From Cladopsammia gracilis (lineage: Eukaryota > Cnidaria > Anthozoa > Scleractinia > Dendrophylliidae): DNA of 64,000 bases. Positions within the stretch are counted from its first letter, which is position 1, and each line of letters begins with the position of its first letter. Below, in pieces: positions 10,808-23,726 of the stretch. Both the position numbers and the translations under genes were made by a program. The stretch is from contig JAJGOT010000945.1 of assembly GCA_022457155.1 (NCBI GenBank), positions 1-64,000 on the forward strand, given 5' to 3'. The notes under the pieces are model-generated. The model searched no databases. It worked only from the letters and a program-made list of their open reading frames with translations, and was not told where the DNA came from.

Positions 10808-13800
10808 GGGGCATTTTCGGTTTTAGCCATCGCACTTCGTGAATACTCTTCGTAAATGCATACTAATGACACTGTTCCGCCGAAGTGGCAAATTGTTGCG
10901 TAACTTATTTCCACGTTATATCGACAAATGACACAAAATGTACAATTTAGTTGGATAAAAAGATCCTATAGTACAAAACAAATGTAATCTTTTACAGATA
11001 AAGCGTAGGATTGAAAAGCTTGAAGTGGATTACAGTTTAGCTTGATATCAAAGTTGCCTTTGATTGCAGGAGAGGCATTGTCAATCGTGACATTTATCTG
11101 AAAGTAAAATGCGTGCGTTTTAACGGCTCCGTCTATTTAGGGCCGCTTAACTTTGTTGCATTTGCTTAGCTAATGTTTGTAAGATGGAAAAATCAATTGT
11201 TTGTTTGTTATAACTTATGAGAAATTTGTTCGCTCGTAGGAGAAAAATTACGGAGCCTCTTCGTAAATATTTGGGGAATTTTCGGTTTTAGCCATCGCAC
11301 TTCGTGAATAGTCTTCGTAAATACATACTGATGAGATTGTCCGACCGAAATGGCAAAATGTCGCTATGGTTATTTCCATGTTATATCGCCAAATGGCACA
11401 AAATATACATCTTACTTGGATAAGTACAAAACTATAGTACAAAACAAATGTAGTCTTTTAGAGATAAAGCGCAGGATTGCAAGGATTGAAGTGGATTACA
11501 GTTTTGCTGGAAATCAAAGTTGCCTTTGTTTGCTGTAGAGGCAGTGTCAATCGTCGCATTTAACTTAAACCAAAATGCGTGCGTTATAACGGCTCAGTTA
11601 ATTTTGAGCTTCTTTACTTCGTTGCATTTGCTAAGTTAATGTTTGTAAGGTGGAAAAATAAATTGTTTGTTTGTCATAACTTAACAGTCATTTGTTGGCT
11701 CCTAGGAGAACAATTACGGAGCCCCTTCGTCAACATTTTGGGCATTTTCGGTCTTAGCCATCGCACTTCGTGAATACTCTTCGTAAATGCATACTAATGA
11801 CACTGTTTCGCCGAAATGGCAAAATGTCGCTTAGCTTATTTCCACTATATATCGCCAAATGGCACAAAATATACAACTTAGTTGGATAAAAAGATCCTAT
11901 GGTACAAAATAAAAGTAGTGGTTTGGAGATAAAGCGCAGGATTGCAAGGATTCAAGAGGATTACAGTTTAGCTTGAAATGAAAGTTGAATTTGTTTGCTG
12001 TAGAGGCAGTGTCTACGTCGCTCTTATCTGAAATCAAAATGCGTTTGTTATAGCGGCTCTGTCTTTTTTAGCTGCTTTACTTCGTTGTATTTGGTAAGTT
12101 CATGTTTGTAAGATGTAAAAAAAAAAATTGTTTGTCATAACTTATGAGTCATTTGTTGGCTCCTAGGAGAAAAATTACGGAGCCTCTTCGTCAATATTTC
12201 AGGCATTTTCGGTTTTAGCCATCGCACTTCGTGAATAGTCTTCGTAAATGCATACTGATGAGATTGTCCCACCGAAATGGCAAAATGTCCCTAAGCTTAT
12301 TTCAACGTTATATCGCCAAATGGCACAAAATATACAAATTAGTTGGATAAAAAGATCCTATAGTACAAAATAGAAGTAGTAGTTGGAGATAAAGCGCAAG
12401 ATTGCAAGGATTCAAGAGGATTACAGTTTAGCTTAAAATGAAAGTTGCCTTTGTTTGCAGGAGAGGCAGTGTCAATCGTGACATTTATCTGAAACCAGAA
12501 TGCGTACGTTATACCGGCTCAGTCTATTTTGTGCTGCTTTACATCGTTCCATTTGCTTAGTCAATGTTTGTAAGATAGAAAGCTAAAAGGTTTGCTTGTC
12601 ATAACTTATGAGTCATTTGTTGGCTCCTAGGAGTAAAATTACGGAGCCTCTTCGTCAATATTTGGCGCATTATCGGTTTTAGCCGTCGCACGTCGTGAAT
12701 ACTCTTCGTAAATGCATAGTAATGACACTGTCCCGCTAAAATGACAAAATGTTCGTTAGCTTATTTCCACGTGCCATCGCCAAATGGCACAAAATATACA
12801 ACTTGGTTGGATAAAAACATCTCAAAAGTACAAAACAAAAGAAGTAGTTTATTGCTAAATCGCAGGATTGCAAGGATTCAAGAGGATAACAGTTTAGCTT
12901 GAAATGAAAGTTGCCTTTGTTTGCAGGAGAAGCAGTGTCAATCGTGACATTTACCTGAAACCAGAATGCGTACGTTATAACCTCTCAGTCTATTTTGAGC
13001 TGCTTTACTTCGTTGCATTTGCTTAGTCAATGTTTGTAAGATAGAAAGCTAAAAGGTTTGCTTGTCATAACTTATGAGTCATTTATTGGCTCCTAGGTGT
13101 AAAATTACGGAGCCTTTTCGACCATTTTTCGGGAAATTTCGGTTTTAGCCTCGCACTTCGTGAATACTCTTCGTAAATGCATAGTAATGACACTGTCCCG
13201 CCGCAATGGCAAAGTGTCGCTTAACTTATTTCCAAGTTATATCGCAAAATGGCACAAAATATACAACTTCGTTGGATAAAAAGGTCCTATAGTACAAAAT
13301 AAAAATAGAATATTAGAGATAAAGGGCAGGATTGCAAGGATTGAAGTGGATTACAGTTTAGATGGAAATCAAAGTTGCCTTGTTTGCTGGAGAGGCAGTG
13401 TTAATCAGGACATTTTATCTGAACCCAGAATGCGTACGTTATAACGGCTCAGTCTATTTGGAGCTGCTTTACTTCGTTACATTTGCTTAGTCAATGTTTG
13501 TAAGATAAAAAGCTAAAAGGTTTGCTTGTCATAACTTATGGGTCATTTGTTGGCTCCTTGGCGAAAAATTACGGAGCCTCTTCGGCAATTTTTCGTTAAT
13601 TTTTCGGTTTTAGCCTCGCACTTCGTGAATACTCTTCGTAAATGCATATTAATGACAATGTCCCGCAGAAATGGCAAAATGTCGCTTAGCTTATTTCCAC
13701 TATATATCGCCAAATGGCACAAAATATACAACTTAGTTGGATAAAAAGATCCTATGGTACAAAATAAAAGTAGTAGTTTGGAGATAAAGCGCACGATTGC

Positions 13801-15445
13801 AAGGATTCAAGAGGATTACAATTTAGCTTGAAATGAAAGTTGAACTTGTTTGCTGTAGAGGCAGTGTCTACGTCGCTCTTATCTGAAACGAAAATGCGTT
13901 TGTTTTAGCGGCTCTGTCTTTTTTAGCTGCTTTACTTCGTTGTATTTGGTAAGTTCTTGTTTGTAAGATGTAAAAAATAAATTGTTTGTCATAACTTATG
14001 AGTCATTTGTTGGCTCCTAGGAGAAAAATTACGGAGCCTCTTCGTCAATATTTCAGGCATTTTCGGTTTTAGCCATCGCACTTCGTGAATAGTCTTCGTA
14101 AATGCATACTGATGAGATTGTCCCACCGAAATGGCAAAATGTCGCTAAGCTTATTTCAACGTTATATCGCCAAATGGCACAAAATATACATCTTACTTGG
14201 ATAAAAAGATCCTATAATACAAAACAAATGTAGTCTTTTAGAGATAAAGCGCAGGATTGCAAGGATTGAAGTGGATTACAGTTTTGCTGGAAATCAAAGT
14301 TGCCTTTGTTTGCTGTAGAGGCAGAGTCAATCGTCGCATTTATCTGAAACCAAAATGCGTGCGTTATAACGGCTCAGTTTGTTTTCAGCTTCTTTACTTC
14401 GTTGCATTTGTTAAGTTAATGTTTGTAAGGTGGAAAAATAAATTGTTTGTTTGTCATAACTTATGAGTCATTTGTTGGCTCCTAGGAGAAAAATCACGGA
14501 GCGTCTTCGTCAATATTTCGGGCATTTTCTGTTTAAGCCATCGCACCTCGTGAATACTCTTCGTAAATGCATACTAATGACACTGTTCCGCCGAAATGGC
14601 AAAATGTCGCTTAACTTATTTCCACCTTATATCGACAAATGCCACAAAATATACCACTTAGCTGGATAAAAAGATCCTATAGTACAAAACAAAAGTAATC
14701 TTTTAGAGATAAAGCACAGGATTGCAAGGATTGAAGTGGATTACAGTTTAACTTGATATCAAAGTTGCCTTTGTTTGTAGGAGAGGCATTGTCAATCGTG
14801 ACATTTATCTGAAATCAAAATTCGTGCTCTATAACGGCTCAGTCTTTTTTGAGCCGCCTTACTTCGTTGCATTTGCTTAGCTAATGTTTGTAAGATGAAA
14901 AAATAAATTGTTTGTTTGTCATAACTTCTGAGACATTTGTTGGCTCCTAGGGGAAACATTGCGGAGCCTCTTCGTCAATATTTCGGGCATTTTCGGTTTT
15001 AGCCGTCGCACTTCGTGAATAGTCTTCGTAAATGCATACTGATGAGATTGTCCCACCGAAATGGCAAAATGTCGCTAAGCTTATTTTCACGTTATATCGC
15101 CAAATGGCACAAAATATACAACTTAGTTGGATAAAAAGATCCTATAGTATAAAAAAAATAGAAGTTTGGAGACAAAGCGCAGGATTGCAGGGATTGAAGT
15201 GGATTTGAGTTTAGCTGGAAACCAAAGTTGCCTTCGCTTGCTGGAGAGGCAGTGTCAATCGTGACATTTATCTCAAACCAAAATGCGTGCGTTGTAACGG
15301 CTCAGTCTATTTTGAGCTGCTTTATTTCGTTCCATTTGCTTAGACAAGGTTTATAACGTAGAAAACTAAATTGTTTGTTTGTCATAACTTAGGAGATATT
15401 TGTTGGCTCCTATGAGAAAAATTACGGAGCCTCTTCGTCAATATT

Positions 15446-15627
15446 AATTAGTTGTACATATTAAATTAAACATAATTTAAATTTTTGTTTGTCTTCATAT
15501 TAAATTGTAATGTTTTTTATGTATTATTTAATATTTTCAATATTATTGTAGTTTATACCAGATGAAGAGCCACCTTTGTGGAAACGCTGATATTAAACCA
15601 TTATTTTATTTATTGATTTATTTATTT
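15446..15627 (+). mobile_element. 182-bp AT-rich insertion in satellite A
   Basis: Second plus-strand copy of the tailed insertion at 10,626-10,807, at the same position within the satellite A monomer and with the same tail. Confidence 0.6.
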
Positions 15628-16777
15628 GGGGCATTTTCGGTTTTAGCCATCGCACTTCGTGAATACTCTTCGTAAATGCATACTAATGACACTGTTCCGC
15701 CGAAGTGGCAAATTGTTGCGTAACTTATTTCCACGTTATATCGACAAATGACACAAAATGTACAATTTAGTTGGATAAAAAGATCCTATAGTACAAAACA
15801 AATGTAATCTTTTACAGATAAAGCGTAGGATTGAAAAGCTTGAAGTGGATTACAGTTTAGCTTTAGTCTTCGTAAATGCATACTGATGAGATTGTCCCAC
15901 CGAAATGGCAAAATGTCGCTAAGCTTATTTCCACGTTATATCGCCAAATGGCACAAAATATACAACTTAGTTGGATAAAAAGATCCTATGGTACAAAAAA
16001 AAAGTAGAAGTTTGGAGACAATGCGCAGCATTGCAAGGATTGAAGTGGATTACAGTTAACCTGGAAACCAAAGTTGCCTTCGTTTGCTGGAGAGGCAGTG
16101 TCAATCGTGACATTTATCTCAAACCAAAATGCGTGCGTTTTAACCGCTCAGTCTATTTTGAGCTGCTTTACTTCGTTCTATTTGCTTAGACAACGTTTGT
16201 AACGTAGAAAGCTAAATTATTTGTTTGTGATAACTTAGGAGATATTTGTTGGCTCCTGGGAGAAAAATTACGGAGCCTCTTCGTCAATATTTCGGGCATT
16301 ATCGGTTTTAGCCGTCGCACGTCGTGAATACTTTTCGTAAATGCATAGAAATGACACTGTCCCGCCAAAATGACAAAATGTCGCTTTGCTTATTTCCACG
16401 TTTTATCGGTAAATGGCCCAGAATATACAACTTGGTTGGATAAACATTTTCTCAAAGTACAAAACAAAAGAAGTAGTTTATTGCTAAATCGCAGGATTGC
16501 AAGAATTGAAGTGGATTACAGTTTAGCTGGAAATCAAGGTTTTCTTTGTTTGCTGGAGAGGCAAATTTCGGAGCCTCTTTGTCCATGTTTCGATAATTTT
16601 CGGTTTTAGCCTCGCACTTCGTGAACACTCTTCGTAAATGCATGTTGATGACAATGTATCGCCGAAATGGCAATTTGTGGCTTAGCTTATTTCCACTTTA
16701 CATCGCCAAATGGCACAAAATATACAACTTGGTTGGATAAAAAGATTCCATAGTACAAAATAAAAGTAGTCTTTTAG

Positions 16778-17830
16778 GTCTCAAAAAATATGTTTTTTCA
16801 TAGCCATTTTCAATGATGTCATAATGACGTCACAATGAGACATCGACACTGTCAATCTACTAACCTTATAATTTTGTACTATCTGCTAAATTTGAAGTCT
16901 AAAGCGGTAATTCTTTAGGAGTTATGATGGGGTACGTTTTAAGACATATCAGTGTCCGTACATGAAGCTGGTCATCACAGAAGGGACAAGCCATGGAGCG
17001 GTGAGTACATGCTCTTTTGTGCTCCGCATTTGTACTCTATTTAGACCTTTTTAAGACTATGCATGACCAAACCAACTATCAGAACTATGACATAAGGACC
17101 TAGTCCTACTCTAGGAAGCTATTTTTCCAACCGAAAGTGTTTGCTTTTTGCGTAGTCAGCAGTTTATCTTTAGATATTTAACCCTCCCCTCAAGAAATCA
17201 CTTTATGGCTTTTAGAGACAAAGGACGATGGTTTATCTATACTTTTATGATAGATGTAGTTGATACGGCAGGAAAGGAACACTTTGGTATAAGTTTTGCG
17301 TGAATTCATCATTGTGCTCAGAAGTAATTAATAACTGAATAATTAATTCGCTGCAAATTTCAGCCGTTAATAACATCGTCAGATCTTGTGTTTATGGCAG
17401 TGTTTATATCAATCGAGTTAGATCCCAAAGTGATCTAACCGTGTGGCTAAAGTCAAGGAAACAGCTTCTAAAACGTGCGAATTATTAACAGTTGAATTTT
17501 GTCCAATATGGCGGACCCAAAAGTGCGTCAAACATGCAAACGAGGCTATACTTTGAACAACGACTTTAATAGTATTTGCCAATACACTCGACGTTATTAT
17601 CGGCTCAACAGTTTGTTTCTAGCCTTGTTTACAAGTTTTTCAAACATGGACACGAGGCTACAATTTGATCGTTAATATCTCTAAGGGGATTACATCAAAC
17701 AAATTCAAATTTGCAGGATATATAGCATGACTTTAATACTATCTTCGAATGCACTCGGTTTTAATATCGGATCAACCTTATGCTTCTAGTTCAAAACCTC
17801 GTACACATGCGAAAACACCTCAACAGAAGC
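16778..17830. other. Unrecognised duplicated non-coding region
   Basis: This 1-kb stretch is neither satellite nor LINE and has no sizeable open frame. It is repeated almost unchanged at 44,759-45,810. It contains a TGACGTCA palindrome (CREB/ATF-type site) at 16,825-16,832. It could be the flank or promoter side of the broken gene that follows, or an unclassified repeat. I see no further structure. Confidence 0.5.
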
Positions 17831-18085
17831 TAATATAATATAATATAATATAATATAATATAATATAATATAATATAATATAATATAATATAATATAATA
17901 TAATATAATATAATATAATATAATATAATATAATATAATATATATGACATGACATGACATGACATGACATGACATGATATGATATGATATGATACGATAT
18001 GATATGATATGATATGATATGATATGATATGATATGATATGATATGATATGATATGATATGATATGATATGATATAATATAATAT
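17831..18085. repeat. Pentanucleotide microsatellite (TAATA, GACAT and GATAT blocks)
   Basis: About 255 bp of perfect 5-mers: a TAATA-type block, then about six GACAT units, then GATAT units, then a short return to AATAT. The duplicated locus at 45,811-46,020 is shorter and orders the GACAT and GATAT units differently. Minus-strand open frames across it are artefacts of the repeat. Confidence 0.95.
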
Positions 18086-18915
18086 CATGCTTATAATGGT
18101 GACGAAGCAGCGATGGATGCCTTGAAGGTAAAAAGACAGAGTACCGTACAAAAAGGACAAAGACATTAACTGGAACACGTTTCGCTCCGATTATCGCCAC
18201 TGTGCAGTTCTTTACCAAGCAGCGGATGCTTTGGGCCTTGAAATGCTACAAAGGTGCGCCTAACGGGCCTTGAGGTGCATGTCCTGGATCTCTCAGCAAC
18301 GAGATATTGATGACCTAGCCTCGAGGGTGCTACAAAGGTGCGCCAAACGGGCCTTGGGGTTCATGTCGATGATCTCCCAACAATGAGAGATTGATGACCA
18401 AGCCTCAAGAGCCCTTGACACTGAGACATTATATGGAATGTACAAGTCAACGCTAGACTGTGCGCCAGAAAAGTTTCACTTAAACGAAGATCAAACAGGT
18501 GGCGATGCAGATAAGGACATTGAGAGAGTCGAGGAAGAGAAGAAGTCCAGGAAAAGAAAAGCCACACCAACAGACAGTGAGAGCGACTACGAACCTGTAA
18601 AGCAGGCAAAGGAGAAAACAGCAAGTGCCCTTACAACAGACAGCAAGAGCGATTTCCAAGCGCCCGTAAAGAAAAAGAAAAAGAAAACAGCAAGTCCCCT
18701 GAGGAGCGATGACGAAGCGCCGGTAAAGAAAACGAGAAAGGAAAGCAGCAAGTCCCCTGAAGAGCGACAGCGAGCAGAAGAAAAGAAGCCATCATAACGA
18801 GAGGATGTGTAGGATAACAGGCTGCTTCTTCTACGGCTACAACCTTCAACGTCATATACAAATGCACGTCAGAAAGGGCGGCATAGAAGAAGAAGACATT
18901 CCCCGTTTGATGTAG
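18086..18915 (+). pseudogene. Broken gene: duplicated 29-codon units, Lys/Glu-rich region, C2H2-like finger
   Basis: A reading frame runs through DINWNTFRSDYRHC and VLYQAADALGLEMLQRCA, then two copies of a 29-codon unit containing LQRCAKRAL and ISQQ-IDD-ASR. TAA interrupts the first unit and TGA the second. The frame then enters ALDTETLYGMYKS and the 119-codon Lys-rich stretch 18,438-18,797. One nucleotide out of phase, 18,805-18,915 encodes a C-x4-C-x9-H-x3-H segment (C..C..YGYNLQRHIQMH) resembling a short C2H2 finger. I recall similar Lys-rich, CPxxxC/HxxxH proteins from anthozoans but cannot name the family. The same lesions are present at 46.0-46.9 kb, so decay preceded the duplication. 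Confidence 0.55.
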
Positions 18916-18918
18916 CTC

Positions 18919-20246
18919 ATTTGAGGCCAGTACGACGATTTTGAGATCTGGTGTGCTCAAAAGTGAGATTTTGCCAAAACTTTCTCCGCATGGCCCCAAA
19001 CGTGCAATTTGTGCACTTTTAATAGAAATGCACTGTCTTCGCTTTTTGGTCATGATTTCAGGACAGTACGACGATTTTGAGATCCAGTGTGCTAAAAAGT
19101 GAGATTTTGCCACGGCCCCAAACGTGCGTTTTGTGCACTTTTCATAGAAATACACTCTTTTCGCTTTTCGACCATGATTTGAGGCCAGTACGTCGATTTT
19201 GAGCTCTGGTGTGCCAAAACTTGCTCCGCACGGCGCGAGACGTACGTTTTGTGCATTTTTCATAGAAATGCACGGTTTTCGCTTTTTGGCGATGATTTGA
19301 GACCAGTACGACGATTTTGAGATCCAGTGTGCAGAAAACTGAGATTTTGGCAAAACTTGCTCCGCACGTCCGAAACGTACGTTTTGTGCATTTTTCATAG
19401 AAATGCACTGTTTTCGCTTTTTTGCGATGATTTGAGGTCAGGAGGTCGAATCTGGTGAGCTCAAAAGTGAGATTTTGGTAAAACTTGCTCCCCACGGCCC
19501 GAAACGTACGTTTTGTGCATTTTTCATAGAAATGTGCTGTTTTCGCTTTTTCGCGATGATTTGAGGTCAGGACTACGATTTTGAGATCTGGTGAGCTCAA
19601 AAGTGAGACTTTGCCAAAACCTGCTCCGCACGTCCCGAAACGTACGTTTTGTGCATTTTACATAGAAATGCACTGTTTTCGCTTTTTTGCGATGATTTGA
19701 GATCAGGACGACTATTTTGGGTTCTGGTGAGCTCAAAAGTGAGATTTTGGCAAAACTTCCTCCGCACGGCCCGAAACGTACGTTTTGTGCATTTTTCATA
19801 GAAATGCACTGTTTTCGCTTTTTTGCGATGATTTGAGGTCAGGACGACGATTTTGAGATCTGGTGAGCTCAAAAGTGAGATTTTGCCTAAACTTGCTCCG
19901 CACGGCCCGAAACGTACATTTTGTGCACTTTTCATAAAAAAATGCACTGTTTTCGCTTTTTGGCGATGATTTGAGACCTGTTCGACGATTTTGAAATCTG
20001 GTTAGCTCAAAAGTGAGATTTTGCCAAAACATACTCCGCACGGTCCGAAACGCACGTTTTGTGCATTTTTCATAGAAATGCACTGTTTCGCTTTTTGGCG
20101 ATGATTTGAGGTCAGTACGATGATTTTAGATCTGGTGAGCTCAAAAGTGAGATTTTGCCAAAACTTGCGTTTTGTGAGTTTTTCGTAGAAGTGCACTGTT
20201 TTCGCTTTTTGCGATGATTTGAGGTCAGTTTTTTTTTTCGGTTTTT
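18919..20246 (+). repeat. Satellite B array (136-bp monomer)
   Basis: About ten monomers, some truncated. The downstream part uses the variant GGTGAGCTCAAAAGTGAG in place of GGTGTGCTCAAAAGTGAG. The last monomer degenerates into a T-run before LINE copy B. The equivalent array at 46,854-49,415 is about nine monomers longer. Confidence 0.9.
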
Positions 20247-20249
20247 GAA

Positions 20250-20546
20250 GACTGAGATTGTGAAGAAAATATAATCATTGGAGGTGACTTTAACTGTCCT
20301 CTTGACTCTAAGCTGGATAAAAAAGGTGGCGTTATGGTACCTAGAAAAATGGTTATAGACAATATTGAATGTTTCCAAATTGAATTGGGCCGTGTTGACG
20401 TTTGGAGAATTAAAAATCCGCAATCTAGAAGTTACACTTGGAGCCAAAAATCTCCACCAATTTTCTGTCGTTTAGATTACTGGCTGATATCAAACAACTT
20501 ACAGGATTTTGTAAATACAACCGATCATTCCAGCTATAAAAACTGA
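20250..20546 (+). pseudogene. LINE endonuclease C-terminal fragment, copy B
   Basis: This carries the G-D-F-N block, SYTWSQ and RLDYWLIS, as in copy A, and ends at a stop after SSYKN. Only the C-terminal third of the endonuclease is present. Confidence 0.78.
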
Positions 20547-20613
20547 TCATGCAACAATTGAGTTGAATTGAACCGACTCCAATCAAAACTTAAAGGGGCC
20601 CGGCTTCTGGAAA

Positions 20614-20938
20614 ATGAACGTCTCTCTTCTTGAAGATCCGAATTATCTGGAAGAATTAAAACAAAATATTCCACTTTGGAAAACAACAGGAAGCGAGAAT
20701 TTATCAGACAAAAGGTGCATCTGGGATTGGATTAAGTATAATATTCGGAACCATGGTGTTTTGTTCTCGAAAAAGAAAGCCAAAGAACGATCTGCAATGG
20801 AAAAAAAACTTGCAACAAGTATACGAGGAAGCAACTAAAAAATTCGAACGGGACCCCTCCGACTCTAACCTAAATACTCTAAATGAAGCAAAAGAAACTC
20901 TAGAAAGTTATTATGAGGAAAAAACAAGGGGTGTGTAA
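20614..20938 (+). pseudogene. LINE ORF2 linker between endonuclease and RT, copy B
   Basis: Two overlapping frames (20,614-20,838 and 20,753-20,938) cover one continuous homologous segment that includes the residues CIWDWIKYNIRNH and NLNTLNEAKETLESYYEEKT. This is the region between the endonuclease and RT in L1-type ORF2, where W-x-x-h-K and coiled-coil-like stretches are usual. One frameshift separates the two halves. Copies A and C lack most of it. Confidence 0.65.
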
Positions 20939-21342
20939 TTATTCGCGCAAGGGCACGATGGCACGAGCATGGCGAGAGAAGTACAAAATACTTTCTAAAT
21001 TTATGGAAGCGTAATCACGTCAAAAAACATATAAGAAAACTATTAATAAGTGGTGCCATTACATCTGATCCTTTTGGGATACTGAACGAATAAAAACGTT
21101 TTCACCATAGCTTTTACCAATCAAACGTAACAGATGAGGATAAAGAAAATGGAAATGAATTTTTTAATAATTTGAATATACCAAGATTATCAGAAGAACA
21201 AAAACAATCTTGTGAAGGAGAAATATTTTTTGAAGAAATTACAGCCATTGTTAACAGTTTTGAGAGTAACAAATCTTTTGGTAATGATGGAATACTAATA
21301 GAATTTTACAAACGTTGCTAAGAATTATTTTGTGATCCATTT

Positions 21343-22459
21343 ATGGAATGTGTGAGGGAGTGTTTCAACCACGGCGAAATGTCTAGCTCTCAAAGAAAAG
21401 CAATTATAACTCTTATAGAAAAGCAACATAAATATCGAACTCTCATTGAAAATTGGAGGCCAATCTCTCTTATTAACGTGGATGCAAAAATAATTTCAAA
21501 AGTGATTGCTTTAAGATTAAAGAAAGTTTTACCGAATATCATACATCATAATCAAACAGGTTATGTTGAAGATCGCTATATTGGTGAGACTATTCGATCA
21601 ATTTTCGATATAATGGAATTTACAGACAGTAAGAATATTCCAGGTATCTTGATTTTCATTGACTTTAAAAAAGCTTTCGACTCTTTAGAATGGCATTATC
21701 TTTTCAGTTGCCTTGAGGCGTTTAATTTTGGCCCCAATTTTATAAATTGGGTCAAAATGTTTTATACAAATATTCAAAGCTGTGTAATAAATAATGGAAT
21801 GGCATCAGACTATTTTATTTTAGAACGTGGTGTGAGGCAGGGTGATCCCTTGTCCCCCTACCTCTTTATCTTAGCTGTTGAAAGCTTGGCAATCTCCATT
21901 CGTCAAAATGTTGATATCAAAGGAATTAAAATAGGAAATTATGAAGCCAAGCTATTGCAATACGCAGACGATAGATACCACAGCAACCCTGTTTGATGAA
22001 AATTCTGCAAAAACGCTATTTGAAGAACTAGAAATATTTAAAAACTTCAGTGGGTTGGAGATAAATAGTTCTAAAACAGAAGGAATGTGGATTGGTTCGC
22101 TTAAAAGAAAAGACGAAAAACCGTTTGGTATTAAATGGCCAAGTGAACCCATTAAAGCTTTACGAACCTTTTTTACATATGACCTATCATTATTTTACGA
22201 AAACAGCTTTCAAGAGAAGGTTGACAGCATAAAGCAGCTGACAAATATATGGTCATCTAGAGGACTGTCCATTTATGGTAAAGTAACTATAATCAAATCA
22301 TTACTTATTCCAAAACTAGTTTTTATATCTTCGGTTCTTTCACCTCCAAGTAAAATCATCAAACAAGTAGACAGCTTGATTTTCTCCTTTTTATGGAATG
22401 GAAAGGATAAAGTAACAAGGCTCTCTAAAAATAAACAGTTTCGAAGACGGTGGCATTAA
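21343..22459 (+). pseudogene. LINE reverse transcriptase, copy B, broken at YADD
   Basis: This has ENWRPISLINVDAKIISK (fingers), NQTGYVEDRYIGETIRS, FIDFKKAFDSLEW and GVRQGDPLSPYLF, then QYADD, where four extra bases (a repeated GATA at about 21,972) shift the frame. The second half (21,941-22,459) resumes with TTATLFDENSAKTLFEELE and the thumb. Upstream (20,940-21,342) the region is homologous but full of stops. The enzyme cannot be produced from this copy. Confidence 0.88.
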
Positions 22460-22461
22460 AA

Positions 22462-23367
22462 TGACAGATATTGAAAGCTTGGTCAAAGCTGTACGATTAG
22501 CTTGGCTAAAACGTATTATCAGTGATAACGAAAGTACGTGAAATTCTAATTGTTGCATCTCCTACGTAATGTTGGTGGTCTTTTGCTTTTTAAATGTAAT
22601 TATGCAATTGACTATCTTTCAATTAACTCAGTTTTCTACAGAGAACTTTCAGAATGTTGGTTAGAATTTCGAAATCTCTTTTTAGCTAATAAAAAACGGC
22701 ACTGTATAATTTGGAATAACAAAGATATAAGAATAGATGCAAAAACCAGTTTTTTATAAATCTTATTATGACTCGGTGATACGTATCATTAAAGATCTCT
22801 GGTTCAATCTCGACAATATAGAATCCTTTAATGTAATTAATAACATAGTTGAGAAAGCTAATTTTCTTACCTGGACAGGTCTTAGGCGCGCAATTCCGTC
22901 TTCTTTGAAAATAATAGAGTACACTACCTTTACAGATAATACTTTTTTTTATAAAGGGAAATGAGATTTTTGACATAGTGGAAAGGAAAACGAAAGACTA
23001 TTATTCTTTAATAATATCAAATAAAGCACAATTACCTAGTAATGCAAAGAATTTAAAACATGATTTTGGCTTATCTGACGAAGACTTAAAAATTGCTTAC
23101 AACCTTCCCCACTTAACAGCACAGGAGCCTTACGTTAAATCCTTTCAATATATACTTTACATCAATGCAAAACGTTTTAAAATTGGATATCTCCAGCATG
23201 ACAAATGTACTTTCTGCAAGACTGAACAGGAAACATTATGTCACTTTCTCTTTTACTGTCGACACTCACATATGTTGTGGAAAAATGTTGAACAGTATTA
23301 TTTAACAATAACAAAGGAATTTCACGGGTTGCGTTTACGAGAAGTTATAATTGGAATAACGATTTGA
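22462..23367 (+). pseudogene. LINE ORF2 C-terminal region with Cys/His motif, copy B
   Basis: Broken frames carry the post-RT TDIESLVKAV segment and end at 22,978-23,367 with KCTFCKTEQETLCHFLFYC. This is a C-x2-C-x7-H-x4-C motif like the C-terminal cysteine motif of L1 ORF2 proteins. It is the only copy in the window where this motif is complete; in A, C and D a stop or frameshift falls right after CKTE. Confidence 0.75.
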
Positions 23368-23722
23368 AAATGTCCCTTGTTAAATTATCTGATATTAATT
23401 GGTAAATTGTATTTATGGGATTGCAGAAAGAAACAGGTACTTCTAAACACAAAAGGTTTCAAATTTAAAGTAAGAATTAAACACCAAGTTGAAAAATATA
23501 TTTTCACTAATAGGTTGTACTGTAAATAATTGTCAATTTCTCTTTTATCAACATAATTAAGCATTAACACAAGCCTCATTCAGCAATTGCGCGGCTGTTT
23601 TTTGGCTGTAATGTATATAATCTGTGAAATCTTGACAATTGTAAGTATGTCTGTTATGGCGGTTGTTGAGAATATTGTAATTTTTTCTTTTTAAGTAGTT
23701 CTTTGTAAATAAAGTAAAAAAT

Positions 23723-23726
<4 letters not shown>

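Larger units (their letters stand above)
10175..16777 (+). repeat. Satellite A array (about 465-bp monomer), plus orientation
   Basis: About fourteen monomers. Successive copies of GCACTTCGTGAATA start at about 461-467-bp intervals, apart from two monomers lengthened by a 182-bp insertion and one abrupt internal junction near 15,862. Different monomer subtypes alternate (for example versions with GACACTGTTCCGCC or GAGATTGTCCCACC), which suggests a higher-order repeat. No gene is seen. Confidence 0.9.

Noticed and set aside
14257..14669. Pair of 68-69 aa frames overlapping as ATGA in satellite A (also at 31.0, 33.0 and 35.5 kb)
   Set aside because: The coupled frames look gene-like, but the copies are near-identical through monomer duplication. 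Other monomers carry stops and indels in the same place, and there is no recognisable domain.
16825..16832. TGACGTCA as evidence for a functional promoter
   Set aside because: An 8-bp site occurs by chance, and the downstream gene is broken. Kept only as a note in the region entry.
17786..18218. Open frames of about 130 codons encoding ISYHIISYHI and YYIILYYIIL repeats
   Set aside because: Direct translation of the pentanucleotide microsatellite; present in two frames at once and length-variable between duplicates.
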